DNA of 64,000 nt. Origin: Mangrovibacterium diazotrophicum (lineage in GTDB: Bacteria; Bacteroidota; Bacteroidia; Bacteroidales; Prolixibacteraceae). Each line of letters opens with the position of its first letter. The stretch's first letter is position 1. This document shows, piece by piece, positions 44,990-52,832 of this stretch. The notes beneath the pieces are model-generated. The model was not told where the DNA came from and ran no database searches. It worked only from the letters and a program-made list of their open reading frames with translations. The stretch is taken from the NCBI RefSeq assembly GCF_003610535.1, contig NZ_RAPN01000001.1, positions 1,413,320 to 1,477,319 on the forward strand. The letters are read 5' to 3'. Both the position numbers and the translations under genes were made by a program.

Positions 44990-45030
44990 AAATGCCTATA
45001 AATCAAATGATTTATAGGCATTTTCTATTT
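44990..45030 (+). terminator. Terminator after tRNA-Pro
   Basis: Perfect 16-bp stem AAATGCCTATAAATCA/TGATTTATAGGCATTT (44990-45005 with 45008-45023), 2-nt loop, T-rich tail. Confidence 0.85.
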
Positions 45031-45068
45031 TACATAGGTCAATATAACCCATAAAAAACCAATGTAAA

Positions 45069-45226
45069 TGTGAACAAAACGGTGAACCAAAAAAAAATTT
45101 AGATTTGGTTCACCAGAAACATACTAACACTCTGTACTACTGCAATATACAGAAATAGTTTTTGGTTCGATTTGGTTCATTTTGAAGACGTTTTGAGCAG
45201 GTTTCTGTGAACAAAAAGGTGAACAT
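45069..45226. repeat. TGAACC-type repeats upstream of the integrase
   Basis: Direct copies of TGTGAACAAAA.(GG)TGAAC at 45069-45088 and 45207-45226 (18 of 20 bases equal), and inverted TTTGGTTCA words at 45104-45114 and 45161-45184 (TTTGGTTCGATTTGGTTCAT). Such clustered short repeats between an attachment tRNA and a tyrosine recombinase gene resemble arm-type integrase sites; this reading is inference. Confidence 0.55.
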
Positions 45227-45248
45227 GAATTAAATAAACTTAAAAGCT

Positions 45249-46514
45249 ATGAACAAGATCAACACTTTTGGTATCCAATTCGTCATTCGAAAACATCGGA
45301 TCAAAGACGGGAAAGCCCCTATTTATGCGCGTATCACGGTGAATACAAGCCGTTGTGAGCTGTCAGTCAAAAGAAGAGTCAACATAGACAATTGGAGCAA
45401 CGGTAAAGGCATGGCCAAGGGCAAAGATCCCGACATTGCCCGGCTTAATTCTTATTTGGAGCAAGTACGTTCCCATCTTACAAACCACTATCAAGACCTG
45501 ATAGCCAGTAAGCAAGAAGTCACCGCCGAGACAATTAAAAATAGATTTATGGGAATTAGTGACTCCGAAAAAACATTGAAAGAGCTAGTAGAATACCATA
45601 ACTCCTACCAGGATGAGAACCTAAAATGGGGAACGCTAAAAAACTATTTCACAACCGCCAAGTATATCGATGCCTTTCTGAAGAAGAAATACAACAAGGA
45701 CGATATTTACCTCTCCGACCTTAATTACAAATTTATCGTTGATTTCGAATACTACCTGAGAAAGAATAAACCGACAGATCATCAACGACCGATGGAGAAC
45801 AATGGAGTAATGAAGCATCTTGAGCGATTTCGAAAGATGATTAACCTGGCGATCCGAATGGAATGGCTAGACCATAATCCCTTTGCAGCACACAAACTTC
45901 GCTTCAAAAAAGTTGAACGCGAATTTTTAACAGAGCTCGAGTTAAAATCAATCGAAGAAAAACTGTTCCGGATTGAACGACTGGCACAAGTGAAAGATAT
46001 TTTTCTATTCAGTTGTTACACCGGACTAGCTTATATCGATGTAATGAAATTAGGTCCCAGTCACATCCATCCGAGCACCGACGGCATGAACTGGATATTC
46101 ACTCAAAGAGAGAAAACGCTAAACCCGGTAAGAATACCAATTCTAAAACAAGCTGAAAGATTGATCGACAAATACAAAGACGATCCTAAAGCAATATCCA
46201 AAGGCACTTTATTTCCGATGATATCCAACCAAAAGCTCAACAGTTATTTAAAGGAGATTGCGGATCTGTGTGGAATAACAAAAAACCTTACATTTCATGT
46301 AGCCCGACACACATTTGCGACAACCGTCACTTTATCCAACGGGGTTCCTATTGAATCTGTCAGTAAAATGCTAGGACACTCAGATCTTAGAACTACTCAG
46401 ATTTATGCCAAGGTCGTGGAAAAGAAAATCAGCAATGATATGACTATGCTTCAAGAAAGATTGACAAATAACCAACGAGAAAAAAATCCGAAGCAAATAG
46501 GCACTAAAGCATGA
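45249..46514 (+). CDS. Tyrosine recombinase (Bacteroides-type integrase)
   Basis: Site-specific recombinase for integration/excision of a mobile element. Seen: N-terminal arm-binding domain (FGIQFVIRKHRIKDGKAPIY), SAM-like core-binding domain (about 105-220), catalytic domain with HVARHTFAT (His350, Arg353), LGHSDLRTTQIYAKV (His377, nucleophile Tyr386). The usual first arginine is replaced: CYTGLAYIDV in place of TGLR.SE, which is normal for the Bacteroides IntDOT-like subgroup. 421 residues, intact. It starts 284 bp after tRNA-Pro and converges with ardC. Confidence 0.92.
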   Translation: MNKINTFGIQFVIRKHRIKDGKAPIYARITVNTSRCELSVKRRVNIDNWSNGKGMAKGKDPDIARLNSYLEQVRSHLTNHYQDLIASKQEVTAETIKNRFMGISDSEKTLKELVEYHNSYQDENLKWGTLKNYFTTAKYIDAFLKKKYNKDDIYLSDLNYKFIVDFEYYLRKNKPTDHQRPMENNGVMKHLERFRKMINLAIRMEWLDHNPFAAHKLRFKKVEREFLTELELKSIEEKLFRIERLAQVKDIFLFSCYTGLAYIDVMKLGPSHIHPSTDGMNWIFTQREKTLNPVRIPILKQAERLIDKYKDDPKAISKGTLFPMISNQKLNSYLKEIADLCGITKNLTFHVARHTFATTVTLSNGVPIESVSKMLGHSDLRTTQIYAKVVEKKISNDMTMLQERLTNNQREKNPKQIGTKA

Positions 46515-46545
46515 TTAAAAAAACGGAGGCTAATCAGCCTCCGTT
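46515..46545 (-). terminator. Terminator of ardC
   Basis: 9-bp stem AACGGAGGC/GCCTCCGTT (46522-46530 with 46537-46545), 6-nt loop, T run on the minus strand. The ardC stop codon lies inside the hairpin. Confidence 0.8.
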
Positions 46546-47444
46546 AATTGGTTACCTGTTCGTGTTTTTATCCAACTATTCTCGCCAGATTGATGTTCCA
46601 AAATGTAATCGACAGCTTTCTGAGCCATGGAGGACGCAATCAACAGCATCTTCTTATCTTCCCTAAACTTGCGAATCCAGCTTTTGATGTATGCAGCACT
46701 GTTATCTATCGTAGCATTTTGGATACCTGTCAGGTAACATAGAAAGGACGCTCCCATCTCGGCTACAAGTTCTTCCTGGCTGTAGCCCTTGGAATTGAAT
46801 CGATGATCGGGTAGTTTTTCATGTCTTCCGGTTCGGTTGATATGCCCCGTTGCGTGGCAACATTCATGGTATAGAACGGCGTAATACTGTTCATCCTTAA
46901 AAAAGGTTCGTGGATTGGGCATTCCAATATAATCCCCGGAAGGTGAATAGAAAGCATGTGACTGGTCAAACCTGATTTCAGGACAATCAGTCCAACACTC
47001 GATAACTTGTTCTGCCTGCTCAATCGGGTCAAAATCATGGTCATGAGCTTCTGATGACGGTATCTTACTTTCGTCAATACCTCCGGTCTGCTTCAGGTTG
47101 AAAACGGTGTAATACCTTAGAAACGGAACTTGGTCAATACTCCCATCTTTTTCTTCTTTTTCCAATATTTTCCAGAAAACAACAGGGAAGCCCTTCTCCC
47201 CTTTCAAAATATGACCTCCAAGTTCTTTGACCTGGTTAAAGGTTAGGAAATACGGTGATCCGAATTTGTCTGCGACGGTCAGTAATAGCCAGAAGTTGAA
47301 TCCCCGGTAAAGTTTACGGTGAATCATATTCTGCGGTAAACCGTTGTCTACCTTCCATGGCATCTGCCAAGGAATAACACCTTTTTCCAAACGTTCAATA
47401 ATCAGGTTGGTAACCATTTCATAAATATCAAATGAAGATTTCAT
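46530..47444 (-). CDS. ardC: ArdC-family antirestriction protein
   Basis: 304 residues. N-terminal ssDNA-binding ArdC domain (IIERLEKGVIPWQMPW, YRGFNFWLLL, GGHILKGEKGFPVVFWK) and a C-terminal zincin-like metallopeptidase domain with YHECCHATGH (HExxH form, near residue 193) and EELVAEMGASFLC as the third-ligand helix. ArdC proteins travel on conjugative elements and protect incoming DNA from restriction. Convergent with the integrase gene; together they mark a mobile element. No relaxase or transfer genes are in the window. Confidence 0.88.
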   Translation of the reverse strand: MKSSFDIYEMVTNLIIERLEKGVIPWQMPWKVDNGLPQNMIHRKLYRGFNFWLLLTVADKFGSPYFLTFNQVKELGGHILKGEKGFPVVFWKILEKEEKDGSIDQVPFLRYYTVFNLKQTGGIDESKIPSSEAHDHDFDPIEQAEQVIECWTDCPEIRFDQSHAFYSPSGDYIGMPNPRTFFKDEQYYAVLYHECCHATGHINRTGRHEKLPDHRFNSKGYSQEELVAEMGASFLCYLTGIQNATIDNSAAYIKSWIRKFREDKKMLLIASSMAQKAVDYILEHQSGENSWIKTRTGNQLTEAD

Positions 47445-47540
47445 AGGAAAGCGCCGATGCCCTTCGGACTTATTTTGGCACCCTCTTGAACCAAGGGAAT
47501 CTCTGGCACGCCATTAAACTTAAATTTTTGGCGTACCTCA

Positions 47541-47716
47541 ATTGAGCTGTCCCGGATTAGGTCAACGGGGTGCATGTCATTCCGATAATTATCGGAATGA
47601 ACGCATCCGAAGGAAACGAGCCACGAAAAGCCTGCCCGGCTTGCGCGGTCAGACGGGCGAGTTCCCCTTTACCGTTCCGGGAAGCGTAAATAACTTTGTC
47701 AGAAATTTGAGTGTAA
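47541..47716 (+). repeat. Dispersed intergenic repeat, copy A
   Basis: Begins ATTGAGCTGTCCCGGATTAG and ends GTTCCGGGAAGCG..AATAACTTT..(C)AAATTTGAG; both ends match copy C at 63.2 kb and the right half matches copy B at 60.8 kb. The centre (about 47571-47660) is different and holds a 22-bp perfect palindrome (47578-47599). The ORF across it (47542-47742) is not credible as a gene. Confidence 0.6.
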
Positions 47717-47886
47717 TAAACCAACAAGAAGAATACCTATGAAAAACAGCGTCTTTGACTTTCACAAAATCATGGAAAGAACTTAACGAAAAAACGAAAG
47801 CTGGGAATCATTGTCATTAAATCGAAAATCATCTGCCAGGCAACTAACGCCCTAAAAAATCATTCTCCAACTAGTTGTAAAATACG
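47717..47886. other. Intergenic, no feature
   Basis: AT-rich stretch with no ORF, tRNA or clear hairpin between repeat copy A and the 47.9-kb terminator. Confidence 0.35.
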
Positions 47887-47915
47887 AATAAAAAAAGGGG
47901 AAATTCCCCTTTCAC
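47887..47915 (-). terminator. Terminator at 47.9 kb
   Basis: Minus strand AGGGGAA/TTCCCCT with practically no loop, followed by TTTTTTT. It lies directly after the stop of the small ORF 47916-48164 and is the main support for that gene. Confidence 0.65.
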
Positions 47916-48164
47916 TCAATCTTCCCCTGGCAGCATGATAAAAATTGCTGGAGCTGGATTATCAATATCATGGGCTGAAACAACAGCCTTCAACGTAACC
48001 AACCGGGTTTCAGGCTCCGGTTGGAGTTCCCGTTTCTCATTATCCAGCCAACTCATTCCTGCCGGAAGCTGGAACAGTACCTTGAAAAACAATAATGCTC
48101 CGCCTTTTGATTTTCGAGCCTGAACGGCGAACATAAACAACAAATCCCGCAACCTTCCATCCAA
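47916..48164 (-). CDS. Hypothetical protein, possibly a gene remnant
   Basis: 82 residues with no signal peptide (MDGRLRDLLFMFAVQARKSK ... ending DNPAPAIFIMLPGED). No family recognised. The C-terminal half looks like normal protein (LVTLKAVVSAHDID), but the start is abrupt, so this may be the 3' end of a longer gene truncated during rearrangement. Terminator directly downstream. A plus-strand ORF at 48171-48416 overlaps the next gene and is not called. Confidence 0.35.
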   Translation of the reverse strand: MDGRLRDLLFMFAVQARKSKGGALLFFKVLFQLPAGMSWLDNEKRELQPEPETRLVTLKAVVSAHDIDNPAPAIFIMLPGED

Positions 48165-48318
48165 ATCCTGATGATTCTTTCCAACACAAAATTCAACAGC
48201 TCAATCCCCAAAGAGCTCTTGTCCTCACCGATTGTGAAATCTTTATTGACCAACCAAGACCTACTATATTTATATCATTTGGTATCAGGAATAGACAGAT
48301 CGAAAATATTAAAAGCTA

Positions 48319-48741
48319 TTAATAAAGTAACTTTATTTTCTCCTTCCTATCTTGATCCAAATGAATTTTACATTCTTCAAATGAGGGTCTGGATAATGTT
48401 GGACGAATATTATTAGAGAAGCCGTATGGCTCTTTTGGAATGCCTAAAAAATTCAAATTACACTCACCGTCGGAGTCTTCATCATGAAACAAACAGACAG
48501 CATACTCACCGGATGTCATATTGGTAAAGACAAAAACAACAGTATCACCCTCCACATTTTTAGTATCAACTTTAAATTCACGCCCCTTTTCCAAAAAGAA
48601 CCGGGCACCGTCAAACACTCCAACACGAATTTGGCCTTGGTGTTTTTTAATATTGGTTACTTCAATGGTTAGCTCATAGCTACTTGCCCAAACTGTGAAA
48701 CTTAGCAGCATCCCCATTAGTAGCCAGAAAATCCTTTTCAT
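48319..48741 (-). CDS. Exported DUF2141 protein
   Basis: 140 residues. Signal peptide MKRIFWLLMGMLLSFTVWAS, then the DUF2141 body: YELTIEVTNIKKHQGQIRVG, GEYAVCLFHDEDSDGECNLN and FLGIPKEPYGFSNN, the family's hallmark ending. Exported beta-sandwich of unknown function. It is 28 bp after the thioredoxin-like gene on the same strand and may be the last gene of the SusCD transcript. Confidence 0.85.
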   Translation of the reverse strand: MKRIFWLLMGMLLSFTVWASSYELTIEVTNIKKHQGQIRVGVFDGARFFLEKGREFKVDTKNVEGDTVVFVFTNMTSGEYAVCLFHDEDSDGECNLNFLGIPKEPYGFSNNIRPTLSRPSFEECKIHLDQDRKEKIKLLY

Positions 48742-48769
48742 CCGCTCAAATCATTTTTAGACACTTTTC

Positions 48770-50029
48770 CTATTTCTCATTAGCCAGCCCCAAGCGTTCG
48801 CGCAACTGCCGTTTCGTTTCTTCCAATTGCTTTTGGTAAGCCTGCTCTTTGGTTTGTAGAACCTGCATTAGTCTCAACTCAGTTTCGGTCTGACTAAACT
48901 CCTCTCCCTTTTCGGGCAAACGTCTTAAAACAGTCATCTTATCGGTCCAATAAGGTATTAAAACATCAACAGTATTCGTTAATCGTTTGTCGAACGCCAG
49001 GTCGATCCATCGAACAGTACTCTCCAAAACAACCGGGTCGATACAATTGCTATCAACAACCGGCTTAAACCAAAGGAAAAGGTCTTGTGCGCTTATACGT
49101 TCCACAGGAGCTCTTTCGATGTATGCATCAATTTTTCGCGCATATTCATGCCAATCTTCTTGTTGCCTCAGCGCACTTATTCGCAGCTTCTCCACATACA
49201 GTTCGGGTGAATCAAATGTAATCTCCTCCATCTGCTGTTGCAACGTTAAAAGCACATGTTCATCGATACCACTCCCTGGATTCACATCGCTTAATAATTT
49301 ATTGGAATATCGGAAATAGATGTTTTTGAACGCCCGGTCTACTTCTGGCTGCCCAAACTTCTGTATATATGAAGTCTTGTTTTCAACCAAATATTCAACA
49401 GCAGGTAAGAACGGATCGTCCACCTCGCTTTGAAGCAGACGAAACACTTCGGGACTCTCGTATTCGCTTTCTGGCAGAAGAGATAAATATTGTCGGGCCA
49501 CCTCTTTGGAGCGCGAATCTGCGGTTTGTATTAAGTAGTCAAGAAAAGCCTTTGCGGCTTTGGAATTGGTTTTATCGTTCTGGTAGTTTTTTTCCAATTC
49601 CTTGTTGAAGTTGCCGCCACTTAACGCTTCTTTGGCTTCTGCCATCAATTTTTCAGCTGTGCGAAAACCGACCACCCGATGAACCAATCGATCTTTGGCA
49701 TCGATCCAAAGTAAACTGGGATAGGCACCAACATGATACTGCTTGGCCAAATCAATTCCTTCTCCTTTTTCACAATCAATTTTGATAGCGACAAAATTAT
49801 CGTTAAAGAAATCGGCAACGTCCTGTTGGGTAAATATTTCGGATGATAAACGTTTACAGGGGCCGCACCAAACCGTGTAGCAATCTATAAAAATGAGCTT
49901 CTTTTCTTTCTTTGCCTTCGCTTTCGCATCAGCCAACGTTCCATGGATGAATGCAATGCCATCATTGCTCTGCGCAAACGAGCAAAGCTGGCTTGCGACA
50001 AGAATAACAATAATCAGGATTTTCTTCAT
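48770..50029 (-). CDS. Exported thioredoxin-fold protein
   Basis: 419 residues. Signal peptide MKKILIIVILVASQLCSFAQ, thioredoxin domain about 25-140 with active site VWCGPCKRL (about residues 53-61) and cis-Pro in GAYPSLLWID, then a mostly helical C-terminal region of about 270 residues with no named family and a charged end. Expected to reduce or isomerise disulfides in the periplasm. It follows the TlpA-like gene by 48 bp and belongs to the SusC/SusD locus by order and strand. Confidence 0.85.
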   Translation of the reverse strand: MKKILIIVILVASQLCSFAQSNDGIAFIHGTLADAKAKAKKEKKLIFIDCYTVWCGPCKRLSSEIFTQQDVADFFNDNFVAIKIDCEKGEGIDLAKQYHVGAYPSLLWIDAKDRLVHRVVGFRTAEKLMAEAKEALSGGNFNKELEKNYQNDKTNSKAAKAFLDYLIQTADSRSKEVARQYLSLLPESEYESPEVFRLLQSEVDDPFLPAVEYLVENKTSYIQKFGQPEVDRAFKNIYFRYSNKLLSDVNPGSGIDEHVLLTLQQQMEEITFDSPELYVEKLRISALRQQEDWHEYARKIDAYIERAPVERISAQDLFLWFKPVVDSNCIDPVVLESTVRWIDLAFDKRLTNTVDVLIPYWTDKMTVLRRLPEKGEEFSQTETELRLMQVLQTKEQAYQKQLEETKRQLRERLGLANEK

Positions 50030-50077
50030 TTCTTAAGTACTTTCGTATTCAACTATCTACTGTATTACTACGTCCGA

Positions 50078-51205
50078 TCAATCAAAAATCTCTTTCAATT
50101 TGGCCTGCAACTCTTCCCCCCTGAGATTCTTACCTATAATTTGCCCTCTGGGATCAACTAAAAAATTCTGCGGAATTGACTTAATGTTATAGCGGGCAGC
50201 CACTTCGTTTTGCCAACCTTTCAGATCTGACACCTGCGTCCATGGCAGCTGATCATCTTTAATCGCTTTCATCCACTTTTCTTTGTCGTTGTCTAGAGAC
50301 ACTCCCAGGATTTCCAATCCTCTGGGATGATAGATACTGTAGGCTTCACGCACGTTCGGGTTCTCACGACGACATGGCCCACACCACGATGCCCAAAAAT
50401 CAACGAGCACATAATTTCCACGAAAATCAGAAAGACTAACCGGTTGTCCATTCACATCACTCTGAGTAAAATCCTTTGCAACACTATTCAAACTGGCACT
50501 TTTCAATTTTTCGAGCAGCGTTGCATAGTTTTTTCCTTCGGGGCTATTTTTTATCTCCGATGATAATCCCGCATATAAGGGCGCAACTTCTCCATACTCA
50601 GGAATCTCACCACCAAAAGTCGTCAAAGCATCAAGGCTTATGATACTACTGGGATTCTCACGAATAAATTGAGCCAGTATTTTTTTCTGTTTGGCAAAGT
50701 TCTCTTCATCCTCTTGGTCAATAGCAGCTACTGCGGCATCTTCCTGTTGCTTGTCACGAGGCAAAGCATCGTATCTGGCATGAAACTTCTCTTTCTGGTC
50801 GATCAGTGGTTTCAACTGTTTTTTCAATCTGTCATAATCCATGGTTGCTTGGGCACCGCTTACCGCCGCCTGAGAGATTGAATCTGTCAGACTAACAACT
50901 TCCGTTGTTCCCGGCATCAAATAAATTTCCAGTTGATCTGCGTTTTTCGGGTTAATCCCTTTTCCTTCTTTATCGACAAATAAGTTTACTTTGACTGCCT
51001 TCTCCAAGTCACCGGAAAATTCAAAAGCCCCCTTATCGAGTCCAAGCGACTGAAAAACAATCTTACTATCGGGACTTAGGTAGAACAAGTGCACTTTCGC
51101 TGGCGCAGACAGCATTCCAACTTTTCCAACAATCTTATATGATCCGCCCTGCACTGAAAGGTTAAAAAAGACAGCTAAAAACATCAATGGAATGAAACTC
51201 TTCAT
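50078..51205 (-). CDS. TlpA/ResA-like periplasmic thiol-disulfide protein with DUF4369-type N-terminus
   Basis: 375 residues. Signal peptide MKSFIPLMFLAVFFNLSVQG; N-terminal beta domain about 22-120 (YKIVGKVGMLSAPAKVHLFY, GAFEFSGDLEKAVKVNLFVD) typical of DUF4369; linker helices; C-terminal AhpC/TSA-type thioredoxin domain from about 235 with VDFWASWCGPCRRENPNVRE and cis-Pro in NIKSIPQNFLVDP. Such proteins commonly follow SusC/SusD pairs in Bacteroidetes; their substrates are not known. Confidence 0.88.
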   Translation of the reverse strand: MKSFIPLMFLAVFFNLSVQGGSYKIVGKVGMLSAPAKVHLFYLSPDSKIVFQSLGLDKGAFEFSGDLEKAVKVNLFVDKEGKGINPKNADQLEIYLMPGTTEVVSLTDSISQAAVSGAQATMDYDRLKKQLKPLIDQKEKFHARYDALPRDKQQEDAAVAAIDQEDEENFAKQKKILAQFIRENPSSIISLDALTTFGGEIPEYGEVAPLYAGLSSEIKNSPEGKNYATLLEKLKSASLNSVAKDFTQSDVNGQPVSLSDFRGNYVLVDFWASWCGPCRRENPNVREAYSIYHPRGLEILGVSLDNDKEKWMKAIKDDQLPWTQVSDLKGWQNEVAARYNIKSIPQNFLVDPRGQIIGKNLRGEELQAKLKEIFD

Positions 51206-51291
51206 TTAGTTTGATTTGAAAATTAATATTTGCTTCCCTGCCCAACTCCCACGATTCATGTATCTTCCTTCGGTTAAGAAGAAACAGATAG

Positions 51292-51323
51292 AATTGCTGA
51301 GTGAAAAGATTCACCCAGCAATT
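51292..51323 (-). promoter_or_regulatory. Stem-loop between susD and the TlpA-like gene
   Basis: Near-perfect 13-bp stem (AATTGCTGAGTGAA with TTCACCCAGCAATT) and 4-nt loop, without a T run. It sits in the 233-bp gap of an otherwise tight operon, so it may set the relative level of SusCD and thioredoxin messages by processing or stabilising the mRNA. Confidence 0.5.
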
Positions 51324-51438
51324 CGAGAAAGGGAAGGGAGAAACTCTTACTATAATCCGGAGATTCAGAATTCAATCCACCGGAAAATTTAAGTTCCCGA
51401 GGGATAATAAATTCCACAAAACCCGGGACTATTTCATG

Positions 51439-52815
51439 TTATGGATTTTGCGTCCAACCGGGATTGAACGATAGAATTTGATTCGGGACCTGCAAAACGT
51501 AGCGATCACCAGTTGGTTCCAGGGTACTGATGAGTTCTTCGGCTGCGTTGTAGCGATAGACTGTTTCCATCCGTCCTTCGGCAGCCATCCGTCTCATGTC
51601 AAACCAGCGCAGACCGCTAAACGGGAACTCCAATTCGCGCTCAAGTAAGACCTTCTCAAGCACTTCTTCCTGATCAACTGATTCGAAAGCGACAAAATCG
51701 TCTGCTTCAAAACGTTTCTCGCGCACGGTATTTAAATTATCGCAAGCTTCAGTCAGTTTGTTATTTCGTGCATCAGCTTCAGCAATAATCAAATACATTT
51801 CAGCAACATCAATCCCCCAATTGGAATAGAAGTTAACCCCGGTCTCAACTCCTAATGGGTCGTAGCTAACTTGTCCCCGAGTTGTGAAGGAGTAATCACT
51901 ATAGCCTTCATATCGAAATGATAAGCGTAAATCAGTTGTATCATAGGCCTGTAACAAGCTAAGAGAGGGCGTGATTCCAGTCGCTGAGGACGACGCATTC
52001 TTGGGTCTTCTGGATAAAATGGCATCCCTTCTCCGCAACAGATCGGATATATTCCCCTCATCAAGCACATAGATTTCATTCGGGCCATTGTCTAAAGCCA
52101 GTTGAGCATTTTCTTCGGCCAACGTATAATTTCCCATATACAAATACGTGCGAGCTAACAAGGCATAGCCCGCTGCAGTGCTTCCCCGATATCGATTGGT
52201 ACTGTTGTCATCCGGCAAACCGGGCAACGCATCCGTTATGTCGGTTAAAATATGATCATACATCTTTTGAACCGTACTTCGATCAGGAGTAGCTTCCGTT
52301 ACATCAACTGACGTAACAAACGGCACTGCCAGATCTTCACTCGCAGTTTCTTCATTGTACACTTTCCCGTAGAGGTTGGTTAAATCCAGATAAATCAAAG
52401 CCCTCCCCAGCAAAGCCTCTGCTTTGAGTGATTCTCTTTCGGCATCCGTCCCTTCGGTTGCATCATCCACATCTTGGATTACGGCATTGTAATAGTAAAT
52501 TTTACTATAGGCCTCCGACCAAATAGGCGATGAATTTGTATTGTCTGTCAACTGATCAGCCCAAACATAGGCTCGCTCATAAATTGTATTGATATCATCA
52601 TCAATATCATAATAGTCCCGATGATCAGCGAAATAAGATAGCTCAATAATTCCCGAAAAATGGAGGGTTTCGTTATCTAACCACAAATCATAGTCTTCAA
52701 CGGTTTCCAATAACTGCTGTCCCTTTGGTTCAATATCTAAATACTTGTCGCAAGATGACAACAGAAAAACAAGGAAAACGGCTGGCACAATAGCCATATA
52801 CTTATTCTTTTTCAT
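51439..52815 (-). CDS. SusD/RagB-family lipoprotein
   Basis: Surface glycan- or nutrient-binding partner that closes over the SusC channel. Seen: lipoprotein signal MKKNKYMAIVPAVFLVFLLS then Cys22 (SSCDKYLDIEPKG is the classic SusD start); SusD-like helices with TPR pairs (ALLGRALIYLDLTNLYGKVY, TAAGYALLARTYLYMGNYTL) and C-terminal EKVLLERELEFPFSGLRWFD and the closing FNPGWTQNP. 458 residues, normal. 17 bp downstream of susC, as usual. Substrate unknown. Confidence 0.93.
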   Translation of the reverse strand: MKKNKYMAIVPAVFLVFLLSSCDKYLDIEPKGQQLLETVEDYDLWLDNETLHFSGIIELSYFADHRDYYDIDDDINTIYERAYVWADQLTDNTNSSPIWSEAYSKIYYYNAVIQDVDDATEGTDAERESLKAEALLGRALIYLDLTNLYGKVYNEETASEDLAVPFVTSVDVTEATPDRSTVQKMYDHILTDITDALPGLPDDNSTNRYRGSTAAGYALLARTYLYMGNYTLAEENAQLALDNGPNEIYVLDEGNISDLLRRRDAILSRRPKNASSSATGITPSLSLLQAYDTTDLRLSFRYEGYSDYSFTTRGQVSYDPLGVETGVNFYSNWGIDVAEMYLIIAEADARNNKLTEACDNLNTVREKRFEADDFVAFESVDQEEVLEKVLLERELEFPFSGLRWFDMRRMAAEGRMETVYRYNAAEELISTLEPTGDRYVLQVPNQILSFNPGWTQNP

Positions 52816-52832
52816 TGTTTTAATTTTTACTG

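Noticed and set aside
48171-48416. 81-codon plus-strand ORF
   Set aside because: Overlaps the well-supported DUF2141 gene by about 98 bp, AT-rich, no family features.
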